Below are positions 51,406 to 59,432 of a stretch of DNA of 64,000 bases, in pieces. The notes below the pieces were generated by a model. That model was given only the letters and a program-made list of their open reading frames with translations, searched no databases and was not told the DNA's origin. A program made the translations under genes and the position numbers. Numbering within the stretch: position 1 is the stretch's first letter; each line of letters starts with the position of its first letter. Source of the DNA: Streptomyces hygroscopicus (GTDB taxonomy: Bacteria; Actinomycetota; Actinomycetes; Streptomycetales; Streptomycetaceae); NCBI RefSeq assembly GCF_026168105.1, contig NZ_LBMW01000017.1, positions 1 through 64,000 on the forward strand, written 5' to 3'.

Positions 51406-52784
51406 CCGAACCCGACGCCGGATCACGCATCATTCGCATCCCCGCGATCACCCGCGTGGAGGGCGAGGCCGCACTGCATCTGCGGATCCTCGACGGCACC
51501 GTCACCGAGGCACGGTTGAGGATCTACGAGCCCCCGCGGTTCTTCGAGGCCTTCCTCCGCGGCCGGGCCCACTCCGAGCCCCCCGACATCACCTCGCGCG
51601 TGTGCGGGATCTGTCCGGTCGCCTACCAGCTCAGCGCCTGCCGCGCCGTCGAGGACGCGTGCGGAGCCGTCGTGGACGGTCAACTCGCCGCCCTGCGCCG
51701 CCTTCTGTACTGCGGTGAGTGGATCGAGAGCCAGACCCTGCACATTCATCTGCTGCACGCTCCGGACTTCCTCGGCCACGACGACGCGATCGCCATGGCA
51801 CGCACGCATCGGGCCCACGTCGAGCGCGGGCTGCGGCTGAAGCAGACCGGCAACGCCATCATGGAGTTGCTGGGCGGACGTGCCATCCACCCCGTCAACG
51901 TCCGCCTGGGCGGCTTCCACCGCGTCCCCTCCCGGTCCGAGCTGCGCCCCCTCGCGGAGCGCCTGCGCATCGCGCTCGACGACGCCTGGGACACCGTGCG
52001 CTGGGTCGCCGGCTTCGACTTTCCCGACGCCGAGTGCGACGCCGACCTGCTCGCCCTGGCCGAGCCCGGCACATACGCCATCGAGTCGGGCGTACCCACC
52101 GTTCTTCCGGCGGACGGCACGCTCCCGCCGCGCAGCTTCCCCGTACACGACTTCCGGGACCACGTCACCGAGGAACAGGTCCCGCACTCCACCGCACTCC
52201 ACTCCCGGCTGGACGGCCGCAGACACCTCACGGGCTCCCTCGCCCGCTACGCCGTCAGCGGCCACCTGCTGTCCCCGGGGGCCCTTCAGGCCGCCCGGGA
52301 GGCCGGGCTGGGCGACCCGCCTCTGGCCCGGGGCACAGAGGGAAGGACGCGGACCGAGGCCTGCCGGAACCCTTACCGCAGCATCCTGGTCCGGGCCGTG
52401 GAGGTCCTGTACGCGGTGGAGGAGGCCCTCCGGATCATCGACGCGTACGAGCCCCCGCCCCGCCCGTATACGGACGTTCCTCCCCGGGCCGGCGAGGGGC
52501 ACGGCGCCACCGAGGCACCACGCGGCCTGCTCTACCACCGCTACGCGATCGACGAAGAGGGGCGCATCACCGAGGCTTCCCTCGTCCCGCCCACCGCGCA
52601 GAACCAGGGCGCGATCGAGGAGGACCTACGCGTACTCGTCCAGGCCGCTCTGGCACAGGGGCCGACATCCGACGCCGATCTCGCCCGCCGGTGCGAACGG
52701 GCCGTCCGCAACCACGACCCGTGCATCTCGTGCTCGGCCCACTTCCTGGACCTGGACATCGAGCGACACTCGGACCCGGTGTGA
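51402..52784 (+). CDS. hydA: [NiFe] hydrogenase large subunit alpha, group 3b-like
   Basis: A 460-residue catalytic subunit. Nickel ligands are C68 and C71 (RVCGICPV) and C441 and C444 in DPCISCSAH, H447. Thirteen residues follow H447 (FLDLDIERHSDPV), the tail expected to be cut by the M52 protease encoded upstream. ITRVEGEAALHLRI is the usual N-terminal motif. The GTG at 51402 overlaps the hydD stop (GTGA). Gene order B-G-D-A equals that of archaeal sulfhydrogenase, which supports an NADP(H)-linked bidirectional group 3b enzyme. No hyp maturation genes are in the window. Confidence 0.92.
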   Translation: MTEPDAGSRIIRIPAITRVEGEAALHLRILDGTVTEARLRIYEPPRFFEAFLRGRAHSEPPDITSRVCGICPVAYQLSACRAVEDACGAVVDGQLAALRRLLYCGEWIESQTLHIHLLHAPDFLGHDDAIAMARTHRAHVERGLRLKQTGNAIMELLGGRAIHPVNVRLGGFHRVPSRSELRPLAERLRIALDDAWDTVRWVAGFDFPDAECDADLLALAEPGTYAIESGVPTVLPADGTLPPRSFPVHDFRDHVTEEQVPHSTALHSRLDGRRHLTGSLARYAVSGHLLSPGALQAAREAGLGDPPLARGTEGRTRTEACRNPYRSILVRAVEVLYAVEEALRIIDAYEPPPRPYTDVPPRAGEGHGATEAPRGLLYHRYAIDEEGRITEASLVPPTAQNQGAIEEDLRVLVQAALAQGPTSDADLARRCERAVRNHDPCISCSAHFLDLDIERHSDPV

Positions 52785-52872
52785 GGCGAGCCGGGCGAAA
52801 CGAACCACGTCCGGGCGGAGACACCTCCGCACCGGGACCGGTCCGAATGACCGGGTGTACTCCGCACCGAAG

Positions 52873-52914
52873 GCATCTGCCCTGCCGACGGGCTTCCGTC
52901 GGCAGCGCAGATGC
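52873..52914. terminator. Terminator of the hydrogenase operon
   Basis: Outer stem GCATCTGC/GCAGATGC and inner stem GCCGACGG/CCGTCGGC separated by a small internal loop (CCT/AGC), loop GCTT. It is 88 nt past the hydA stop and could also end the minus-strand remnant next to it. Confidence 0.8.
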
Positions 52915-52915
52915 T

Positions 52916-53098
52916 CTACTCGGCCCGGGATCCGGTGGAGCGGCCGCGCACGACGGCGAACACCGCCGCAGCCAGATCCAGCACGCCCACAACCAGCCCG
53001 GCAATACCCGGACCACGGGCGGTCGGGTCGCTGCCCGACGCGGCCTGCCTGGCGCCCTCGGAGCTCTTCGAGCCCGTCGGCGAGGCGGTCGAGGTGCG
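52916..53098 (-). pseudogene. C-terminal remnant of a secreted, membrane-anchored protein (YcnI/DUF1775-like)
   Basis: The last ~60 residues of an open minus-strand frame look like a real C-terminus: a Ser/Thr/Ala-rich linker (TSTASPTGSKSSEGARQAAS), then a membrane helix AGLVVGVLDLAAAVFAVV and RGRSTGSR before a TAG stop. The pattern TARGxGIAGLVVGV is familiar from the ends of streptomycete copper-related YcnI (DUF1775) proteins. Upstream, the frame has no domain or signal peptide. I infer a truncated gene. The rest of 52785-53393 has no intact gene. Confidence 0.4.
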
Positions 53099-53270
53099 CC
53101 CGCGAACGCATCGTTCGCCGATCGGGCAGCCACTGACGAGGGCCGCCTCACGTGCGGCCCGGGTACGGGGTCGCCGAGCCTCACGCGGCTCGAGGAGCGA
53201 AGGTGCCGCGACCGGCTTGGATCGCCGTAGTGGCTGTGACGACCCGGCCGACCGCGCCGACACGCACAGC

Positions 53271-53326
53271 GGCACCTGCGATCCTCCTGTCGCCGCCCGG
53301 CACCCGCGATCCTCCTGTCCCCGCCC
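53271..53326. repeat. 28-bp tandem repeat, two units
   Basis: Units at 53271-53298 and 53299-53326 (both contain GCGATCCTCCTGT) differ at two positions. They lie in non-coding sequence before the small gene at 53394. Confidence 0.9.
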
Positions 53327-53393
53327 GGGCAGTGTGGGAGCTGCCCGGGGCCGCCAAGCTGCAGGCCGACCGGTTGCGGCGCATGGTGGTGCC

Positions 53394-53612
53394 ATGGACG
53401 AGCAACCTCCTGTGGTTGTGCTCCCGCCTTCGCCCGACGGTGGGCGTCGGGTGACGATCCACGGCGAGCCTGTGGGCACCGCCTACAGCCTCTTCGACGT
53501 GTTCGAGTTCCTCCACCGCGCCGGCTTGCCCGCCGAGGACCGCGCGATCGACGACCCCGAGCTGATCGAGTGGCGCGGCGGCGGACCATACGACTGGAAC
53601 AGCACTGCATAG
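53394..53612 (+). CDS. Small conserved-looking protein of unknown function
   Basis: A 72-residue acidic protein. After a short Pro/Val start, the segment RRVTIHGEPVGTAYSLFDVF is followed by EFLHRAGL and the end LIEWRGGGPYDW. The composition is that of a folded soluble protein, and I recall similar streptomycete hypothetical proteins. The ATG at 53394 lacks a strong ribosome site. No function can be assigned. Confidence 0.65.
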   Translation: MDEQPPVVVLPPSPDGGRRVTIHGEPVGTAYSLFDVFEFLHRAGLPAEDRAIDDPELIEWRGGGPYDWNSTA

Positions 53613-53971
53613 CGGTCACCGCACCGGCGTGAGCCCCGCAACCGCCGCCCACCCCCCATCGGCCGGACCGGCAGGCCCTGCCGACCATGGCTGGACGGCA
53701 ACCGCACCGGCGCTGCCCGGGAGTGCCCGGCTGTGCTCGTCGCCTCCCTCCCACTGGTCGGATTCCGGATCCGTCCGGTTCCCGTCACCTCTGTCAAGAC
53801 CGAGGCAACGGAAGCGGACGACGGAGCACGACAGCACGCAGGCCGGTCGCCACGCCCCCGGCACGCAGTCGTGGCGCGCGTCCTCTCGCACTGCGCCGGG
53901 TATCTCCTGGGCAGTCCCCGCGGCGACCGGTCCGGACACCGGCGCGCCGCACCCCATGGAGGTGGAGAGGC
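53613..53971. other. Intergenic region with no recognised feature
   Basis: About 360 bp between the two small plus-strand genes. Frames on both strands are arginine/proline/serine-rich shadows. No regulator box of the island type is visible. The end carries the strong ribosome site GGAGGTGGAGAGG of the next gene. Confidence 0.4.
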
Positions 53972-54187
53972 ATGACCGACATCAGCGGGCTGGAGCCCGT
54001 GGCGACGTTCTGCGGCAACTGCAACTGCGGCTGTCCTCAGCTCTTCGTCGACCCGAGCGCCCCGGCCGACCGCCGGGTCGTCCTGACCGACGACTTCGGC
54101 CAGCGCGTCCAGATGAGCGCGGACCAGTTCTCCTCACTGATCGACGACGCCAAGGCGGGGAAGCTGGACGGTATCGCCCTGCCCTGA
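53972..54187 (+). CDS. Small cysteine-cluster protein (CxxCxCxC)
   Basis: A 71-residue protein with the cluster FCGNCNCGCPQLFVDP at about residues 13-28 (four Cys), then RRVVLTDDFGQRVQMS and an amphipathic end SSLIDDAKAGKL. The four close cysteines suggest a metal or [Fe-S] site or a modification target. The ATG at 53972 has a very strong site (GGAGGTGGAGAGG). No radical-SAM or transport gene is adjacent. I recall similar short actinobacterial proteins of unknown function. Confidence 0.75.
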   Translation: MTDISGLEPVATFCGNCNCGCPQLFVDPSAPADRRVVLTDDFGQRVQMSADQFSSLIDDAKAGKLDGIALP

Positions 54188-54201
54188 CCCCGCCACCGGT
54201 C

Positions 54202-54222
54202 GCCGGGCGACACCCGCCCGGC
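54202..54222. terminator. Terminator between convergent genes
   Basis: GCCGGGCG (54202-54209) pairs with CGCCCGGC (54215-54222), loop ACACC or similar, in the 84-bp gap before the second PotD-like gene. Confidence 0.55.
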
Positions 54223-54271
54223 CATCGGACGGCGCCAGAAGGGTCCTCGCCGTACAACACCCCTCGATGCG

Positions 54272-55462
54272 CTACAGCCCCACGATCCGGTTCCACCGCC
54301 GAGCGAACTCCACCCGCTCCGTGGAGGTGATGTCCCGGGCGACCGCGAGGCGTGCCCGCAAGGTGGAGTCGGGGAAGATCAGCGGGTTCTGGGCGAGGGC
54401 CGCCCTGTCCTTGTCCCCGGACGCGGCGAGGACCGAGCGGGCAGCCGGGACCGGGCAGACGTAGTTCACCCAGGCGGCCAGTTCGGCGGCGACCGCCGGC
54501 TCGTAGTAGTAGTCGATCAGCCGCTCGGCGTTCGCCTTGTGGCGGGCACGGTTGGGGATCATCAGCGAGTCGGCCCAGAGTTCCGCGCCCTCCTCGGGTA
54601 CGACGAAGCGGATGTCCGGGTTGTCCGCCTGGAGCTGAATCACATCGCCCGAGTACGCCTGGCACGCCAGTACGTCTCCGCTGACCAGGTCCTTGGTGTA
54701 GTCGTTGCCCGTGAACCGGCGTATCAGGCCGCCGCGGACATGCCGTTCGACCTGGTCGCAGACCCTGTGGAAGTCGTCCGCGGTCCACCGGGTGATGTCC
54801 ACGCCGTTGCCCTGCATCAGCAGCGCGAACGCCTCGTCCAGGCCGGACAGCAGGGTGACACGGCCCTTGAGGTCGCTCGCCCACAGGTCGGACACGTGCC
54901 GGATCTCGCGGCCGAGCTTACGGCGGTTGTAGGCGATGCCGGTGATTCCGGACTGCCAGGGCACCGTGAACTTCCGTCCCGGGTCGAAGGCGGGCGAACG
55001 CAGCAGCGGATCCAGGTGGCGCGTCACGTTCGGCCGACGGGCCGGGTCCATCTCCTGCACCCAGCCGAGGCGTACGAACCGCGCGCACATCCAGTCGCTC
55101 ATGACGATCAGGTCCCGGCCGGGCTGCTGGTGGTTCATCAGCGCAGGGCTGATCTTGCCGAAGAACTCGTCGTTGTCGTTGATCTCCTCCACGTAGTCGA
55201 CCGCGATGCCGGTCCGCTTCTCGAACCCGTCCACCGTCGGCCGCCGGTTCGGGTTCTTGTCGTCCGTGTCGATGTACAGAGGCCAGTTCGCCCAGGTCAG
55301 TCGCTTGTCCCGGGCAGACGCATCGGGGACGGCCCGGTCGCCCGGTGGGACATAGGCGGCGGGCACGCCACAGCCGGCGAGCGCGCCGAGCAGCGCGCTC
55401 CCGCCGAGGGCGCGCAGCAGGGACCGGCGGGAAGGAGCGGGCGTCCTGTGAGTCCGGGGCAT
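54272..55462 (-). CDS. Second PotD-like polyamine-binding lipoprotein
   Basis: A 396-residue solute-binding protein. A Tat-like SRRSLLRALGGSALLGAL leads to the lipobox LAGC. Shared PotD motifs are TWANWPLYIDTDD, EEINDNDEFFGKI, RRFTGNDYTKDL and NAERLIDYYYEP. It closely resembles the potD product at 18359 but has no permease or ATPase beside it. It may feed the PotABC system encoded 35 kb away. The ATG at 55462 has only GCGGGG upstream. Confidence 0.88.
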   Translation of the reverse strand: MPRTHRTPAPSRRSLLRALGGSALLGALAGCGVPAAYVPPGDRAVPDASARDKRLTWANWPLYIDTDDKNPNRRPTVDGFEKRTGIAVDYVEEINDNDEFFGKISPALMNHQQPGRDLIVMSDWMCARFVRLGWVQEMDPARRPNVTRHLDPLLRSPAFDPGRKFTVPWQSGITGIAYNRRKLGREIRHVSDLWASDLKGRVTLLSGLDEAFALLMQGNGVDITRWTADDFHRVCDQVERHVRGGLIRRFTGNDYTKDLVSGDVLACQAYSGDVIQLQADNPDIRFVVPEEGAELWADSLMIPNRARHKANAERLIDYYYEPAVAAELAAWVNYVCPVPAARSVLAASGDKDRAALAQNPLIFPDSTLRARLAVARDITSTERVEFARRWNRIVGL

Positions 55463-55656
55463 CCCCGCAGCATGCCGCCGGACCGGCGGCCGGACAATGG
55501 ACGCCCCGTCGAGCGGCCCCGGGGAGAGCCGACACCTTGTCGACCCGCCGTCACCGAGCGGCCCGACGAGCGGTCGCCGATGGGCAGTTGGGGACAGCGG
55601 ACTCCTCGCGCCCCGGCCCCATGCCTGCCGCCGCGCACGGCACGTACCCGGCAACA

Positions 55657-55696
55657 GCGCGGCCCCGGACGGGAGATGTCCCGTCCGGGGCCGCGC
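55657..55696 (-). terminator. Terminator after aldehyde dehydrogenase gene
   Basis: A perfect 17-bp stem (55657-55673 with 55680-55696), loop AGATGT, 17 nt past the stop of the minus-strand aldehyde dehydrogenase gene. Confidence 0.85.
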
Positions 55697-55712
55697 GCCG
55701 TCGAAGCGGCGC

Positions 55713-57152
55713 CTACGCGTCCAGCGACGTCATCACGTGCTTGATCCGCGTGTAGTCGTCGAAGCCGTACGCCGAGAGGTCCTTGCCGTAACCGGACTTC
55801 TTGAAGCCGCCGTGCGGCATCTCCGCGACCAGCGGGATGTGCGTGTTGATCCACACACAGCCGAAGTCGAGGACCTTGGACAGGCGCATCGCACGCGCGT
55901 GGTCCTTCGTCCACACCGAGGAGGCGAGGGCGTACTCGACGCCGTTCGCGTACTCGACGGCCTGCTCCTCGTCCGTGAAGGGCTGGACGGTGATGACCGG
56001 GCCGAAGACCTCGTTCTGGATGATCTCGTCGTCCTGCTTGAGGCCCGAGACGACGGTCGGCGCGTAGAAGTAGCCCTTGTCGCCGACCTGGTGGCCGCCG
56101 GCCTGGACCTTCGCATGGGCGGGCAGGCGCTCGATGAAGCCGGAGACCTGCTTGAGCTGGTTCGGGTTGTTGAGGGGCCCGTAGAGCACGTCCTCGTCGT
56201 CCGGCTGCCCCGTCTTCGTCTCGCTCGCGGCCTTCGCGAGGGCGGCCACGAACTCGTCGTGGATGGACTCCTGGACGAGGACGCGGGTGGCGGCCGTACA
56301 GTCCTGGCCGGCGTTGAAGAAGCCCGCCACCGAGATGTCCTCGACGGCCTTGGCGATGTCGGTGTCCTCGAAGACGACGACGGGCGCCTTGCCGCCCAGC
56401 TCCAGGTGGACGCGCTTGACGTCCTTGGACGCGGACTCGGCGACGGACATGCCCGCACGGACGGATCCGGTGATGGACGCCATCGCCGGGGTCGGGTGCT
56501 CGACCATCATGCGGCCGGTCTCACGGTCGCCGCAGATGACGTTGAAGACGCCCTTGGGCAGGATCGAGCCGATGATGTCGGCGATCAGGACCGTGGAGGC
56601 CGGGGTGGTGTCCGACGGCTTCAGGACGACCGTGTTGCCCGCCGCGATCGCCGGGGCGAACTTCCACACGGCCATCATCATCGGGTAGTTCCACGGCGCG
56701 ACCTGGGCGCAGACGCCGACCGGCTCGCGGCGGATGATCGAGGTCATCCCCTCCATGTACTCGCCAGCCGAGCGGCCCTCGAGCATACGGGCCGCTCCCG
56801 CGAAGAAGCGGATCTGGTCGACCATCGGCGGGATCTCCTCCGACCGGGTCAGCCCGACCGGCTTGCCGGTGTTCTCGACCTCGGCCGCGATCAGCTCCTC
56901 GGCGCGCTCCTCGAACGCGTCGGCGATCTTCAGGAGGGCCTTCTGGCGCTCGGCGGGCGTGGTGTCGCGCCAGGCCGGGAAGGCCGCGGCGGCGGCCGCC
57001 ATCGCGGCGTCGACGTCCGCCTGCCCGGACAACGGAGCCGTCGCGTAGGCCTCGCCGGTCGCGGGGTTGACCACCTCGGTGGTCCTTCCGTCGGCGGCGT
57101 CACGGAATTCGCCGTCGATGTAGTTGCGCAGACGACGCAGCTCGGTGCTCAC
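55713..57152 (-). CDS. Aldehyde dehydrogenase, gamma-aminobutyraldehyde/betaine aldehyde type
   Basis: A 479-residue NAD-dependent enzyme with expected general base E251 (VHLELGGKAP) and catalytic C285 (FNAGQDCTAAT), and the Rossmann-side motif ASITGSVRAGM. The sequence is PatD/YdcW-like. It is divergent from an Lrp regulator followed by an aminotransferase that could supply 4-aminobutanal from putrescine. The GTG at 57152 has GGAGGG at about eight bases. It is a second enzyme of the type found at 19659-21212. Confidence 0.9.
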   Translation of the reverse strand: MSTELRRLRNYIDGEFRDAADGRTTEVVNPATGEAYATAPLSGQADVDAAMAAAAAAFPAWRDTTPAERQKALLKIADAFEERAEELIAAEVENTGKPVGLTRSEEIPPMVDQIRFFAGAARMLEGRSAGEYMEGMTSIIRREPVGVCAQVAPWNYPMMMAVWKFAPAIAAGNTVVLKPSDTTPASTVLIADIIGSILPKGVFNVICGDRETGRMMVEHPTPAMASITGSVRAGMSVAESASKDVKRVHLELGGKAPVVVFEDTDIAKAVEDISVAGFFNAGQDCTAATRVLVQESIHDEFVAALAKAASETKTGQPDDEDVLYGPLNNPNQLKQVSGFIERLPAHAKVQAGGHQVGDKGYFYAPTVVSGLKQDDEIIQNEVFGPVITVQPFTDEEQAVEYANGVEYALASSVWTKDHARAMRLSKVLDFGCVWINTHIPLVAEMPHGGFKKSGYGKDLSAYGFDDYTRIKHVMTSLDA

Positions 57153-57317
57153 TGCCGGCCCTCCAAGTTCGGGTGTCCAATCACTGAGACACCCACCCTA
57201 GTGCGTGGCCCGACGTTTTCAACAGCCCCGATCGCGCCAGAGCTGCGAAATCCGCAGTCTTCTCATACGTCTACAACGAATTTCATCGATCGAGCCTTGC
57301 GTAACTGTCGAGACGTC

Positions 57318-57833
57318 GTGCAGAGTGAGTTCGTGGCCAGTCGAAGCGCAGACCAGAGGGACTCCCGCGAGTCCAGGAACGGCAACCCCCAGCTGGACGC
57401 CGTATCCCTCGCCATCATCGAGCAGCTCCAGGAGGACGGGCGCCGCCCGTACGCCGCGATCGGCAAGGCCGTCGGCCTCTCCGAGGCGGCCGTGCGCCAG
57501 CGCGTCCAGAAGCTGCTCGACCAGGGCGTGATGCAGATCGTCGCCGTCACGGACCCGCTCACCGTGGGCTTCCGCAGGCAGGCGATGGTCGGGATCCACG
57601 TCGAGGGTGACGTGGAGTCCGTCGCCGACGCCCTGACGGCCATGTCCGAATGCGAGTACGTGGTGATGACCGCAGGCTCCTTCGACCTGATGGTGGAGAT
57701 CGTCTGCGAGGACGACGACCACCTGCTGGACGTCATCAACAAACGCATCCGGGCCATCCCCGGAGTGCGCTCCACCGAGAGCTTCGTCTACCTCAAGCTC
57801 AAGAAGCAGACCTACATGTGGGGAACCCGATAG
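57318..57833 (+). CDS. Lrp/AsnC-family transcriptional regulator
   Basis: A 171-residue regulator. The N-terminal helix-turn-helix is LDAVSLAIIEQLQEDGRRPY, then AAIGKAVGLSEAAVRQRVQK. The C-terminal ligand-binding domain shows VGIHVEGDVESVADALTAM and VMTAGSFDLMVEIVCEDDDH. It likely senses an amino acid or amine and controls the divergent aldehyde dehydrogenase and the downstream aminotransferase. GTG codons at 57318 and 57333 are both possible starts; neither has a strong ribosome site. Confidence 0.88.
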   Translation: MQSEFVASRSADQRDSRESRNGNPQLDAVSLAIIEQLQEDGRRPYAAIGKAVGLSEAAVRQRVQKLLDQGVMQIVAVTDPLTVGFRRQAMVGIHVEGDVESVADALTAMSECEYVVMTAGSFDLMVEIVCEDDDHLLDVINKRIRAIPGVRSTESFVYLKLKKQTYMWGTR

Positions 57834-57835
57834 CC

Positions 57836-59200
57836 GTGAGCACCAAGGACCTCAGCAAGACCGCGTACGACCACCTGTGGATGCACTTCACCCGCATGTC
57901 CTCGTACGAGAACGCGCCCGTCCCCACCATCGTCCGGGGCGAAGGCACCTACATCTACGACGACAAGGGCAAGCGCTACCTCGACGGTCTGGCCGGTCTG
58001 TTCGTGGTCCAGGCGGGCCACGGCCGCACCGAGCTCGCGGAGACGGCGTTCAAGCAGGCGCAGGAGCTGGCGTTCTTCCCGGTGTGGTCGTACGCCCACC
58101 CCAAGGCCGTCGAGCTGGCGGAACGTCTCGCCGACTACGCGCCGGGCGATCTGAACAAGGTCTTCTTCACCACCGGCGGCGGCGAGGCGGTCGAGACCGC
58201 CTGGAAGCTCGCCAAGCAGTACTTCAAGCTGGTCGGCAAGCCCACCAAGTACAAGGTCATATCCCGCGCGGTCGCCTACCACGGCACCCCGCAGGGTGCC
58301 CTGTCCATCACCGGTCTGCCGGGCCTGAAGGCCCCCTTCGAGCCGCTGGTCCCGGGCGCGCACAAGGTGCCGAACACCAACATCTACCGCGCGCCGATCT
58401 TCGGCGACGACCCGGAGGCCTTCGGCCGCTGGGCCGCCGACCAGATCGAGCAGCAGATCCTCTTCGAGGGCCCGGAGACGGTGGCGGCGGTCTTCCTGGA
58501 GCCGGTGCAGAACGCAGGCGGCTGCTTCCCGCCGCCGCCCGGCTACTTCCAGCGCGTGCGCGAGATCTGCGACCAGTACGACGTGCTGCTCGTGTCGGAC
58601 GAGGTCATCTGCGCCTTCGGCCGCCTGGGCACCATGTTCGCCTGTGACAAGTTCGGCTACGTCCCGGACATGATCACCTGCGCCAAGGGCATGACCTCGG
58701 GCTACTCCCCGATCGGCGCCTGCATCGTCTCCGACCGCCTGGCCGAGCCGTTCTACAAGGGCGACAACACCTTCCTGCACGGCTACACCTTCGGCGGCCA
58801 CCCGGTGTCGGCCGCGGTCGGCCTCGCGAACCTCGACCTGTTCGAACGCGAGGGCCTGAACCAGCACGTCCTCGACAACGAGTCCGCGTTCCTCACGACG
58901 CTGCAGAGGCTGCACGACCTGCCGATCGTCGGCGACGTCCGCGGCAACGGATTCTTCTACGGCATCGAGCTGGTCAAGGACAAGACGACCAAGGAGTCCT
59001 TCAACGACGAGGAGACCGAGCGCGTCCTGTACGGCTTCCTGTCGAAGGCGCTGTTCGACAACGGCTTGTACTGCCGTGCCGACGACCGCGGCGACCCGGT
59101 CATCCAGCTCGCCCCGCCGCTGATCTCCGACCAGGAGACGTTCGACGAGATCGAGCAGATCCTGCGCGCGACGCTGACGGAGGCGTGGACCAAGCTCTGA
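57836..59200 (+). CDS. Class III aminotransferase, putative diamine or omega-amino acid:pyruvate type
   Basis: A 454-residue PLP enzyme. FTTGGGEAVETAWKLAKQYF binds cofactor phosphate, LLVSDEVICAFGRLG holds the PLP-ring Asp and K284 in TCAKGMTSGY is the Schiff-base lysine. It resembles streptomycete enzymes annotated as putrescine or beta-alanine:pyruvate aminotransferases. It starts 2 bp after the Lrp stop (GTG 57836), so they form an operon. With the divergent aldehyde dehydrogenase it could convert putrescine to GABA. Substrate is inferred. Confidence 0.88.
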   Translation: MSTKDLSKTAYDHLWMHFTRMSSYENAPVPTIVRGEGTYIYDDKGKRYLDGLAGLFVVQAGHGRTELAETAFKQAQELAFFPVWSYAHPKAVELAERLADYAPGDLNKVFFTTGGGEAVETAWKLAKQYFKLVGKPTKYKVISRAVAYHGTPQGALSITGLPGLKAPFEPLVPGAHKVPNTNIYRAPIFGDDPEAFGRWAADQIEQQILFEGPETVAAVFLEPVQNAGGCFPPPPGYFQRVREICDQYDVLLVSDEVICAFGRLGTMFACDKFGYVPDMITCAKGMTSGYSPIGACIVSDRLAEPFYKGDNTFLHGYTFGGHPVSAAVGLANLDLFEREGLNQHVLDNESAFLTTLQRLHDLPIVGDVRGNGFFYGIELVKDKTTKESFNDEETERVLYGFLSKALFDNGLYCRADDRGDPVIQLAPPLISDQETFDEIEQILRATLTEAWTKL

Positions 59201-59253
59201 GTCACCAGGGGTCCCCATTCGGCGCCCCGATCTTCCTTCTGGATGATCAAAAG

Positions 59254-59302
59254 ACGGCCCCGTGCCGCCCGTTCGAGTGAGAAACGGGCGGTGCGGGGCC
59301 GT
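59254..59302 (+). terminator. Strong terminator after aminotransferase gene
   Basis: A 20-bp stem (59254-59273 with 59283-59302) fully paired with two G-U wobbles, 9-nt loop, preceded by an A-rich patch. Confidence 0.85.
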
Positions 59303-59432
59303 TGCTGTCCGGCCTCACGGCGCCGTCTGCCTAGCGTGCGAAGTGACCGATCGGCCCTGCCTTCGTTCCCCCGAACGGGTCCCCCGGGCGGGGACCGGTA
59401 CGGGAAAACGGATCTGAACCGAGGTGTACGCG

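Noticed and set aside
52567..53754. 395-residue minus-strand open frame across the end of the hydrogenase operon
   Set aside because: It overlaps the well-supported hydA gene in antisense, is Arg/Gly-rich and has no ribosome site; only a short separate frame at 52916-53098 looks protein-like.
53972..54187. RiPP precursor interpretation of the Cys-rich small protein
   Set aside because: No radical-SAM enzyme, protease or exporter lies nearby, and the cysteines are N-terminal rather than in a C-terminal core peptide.
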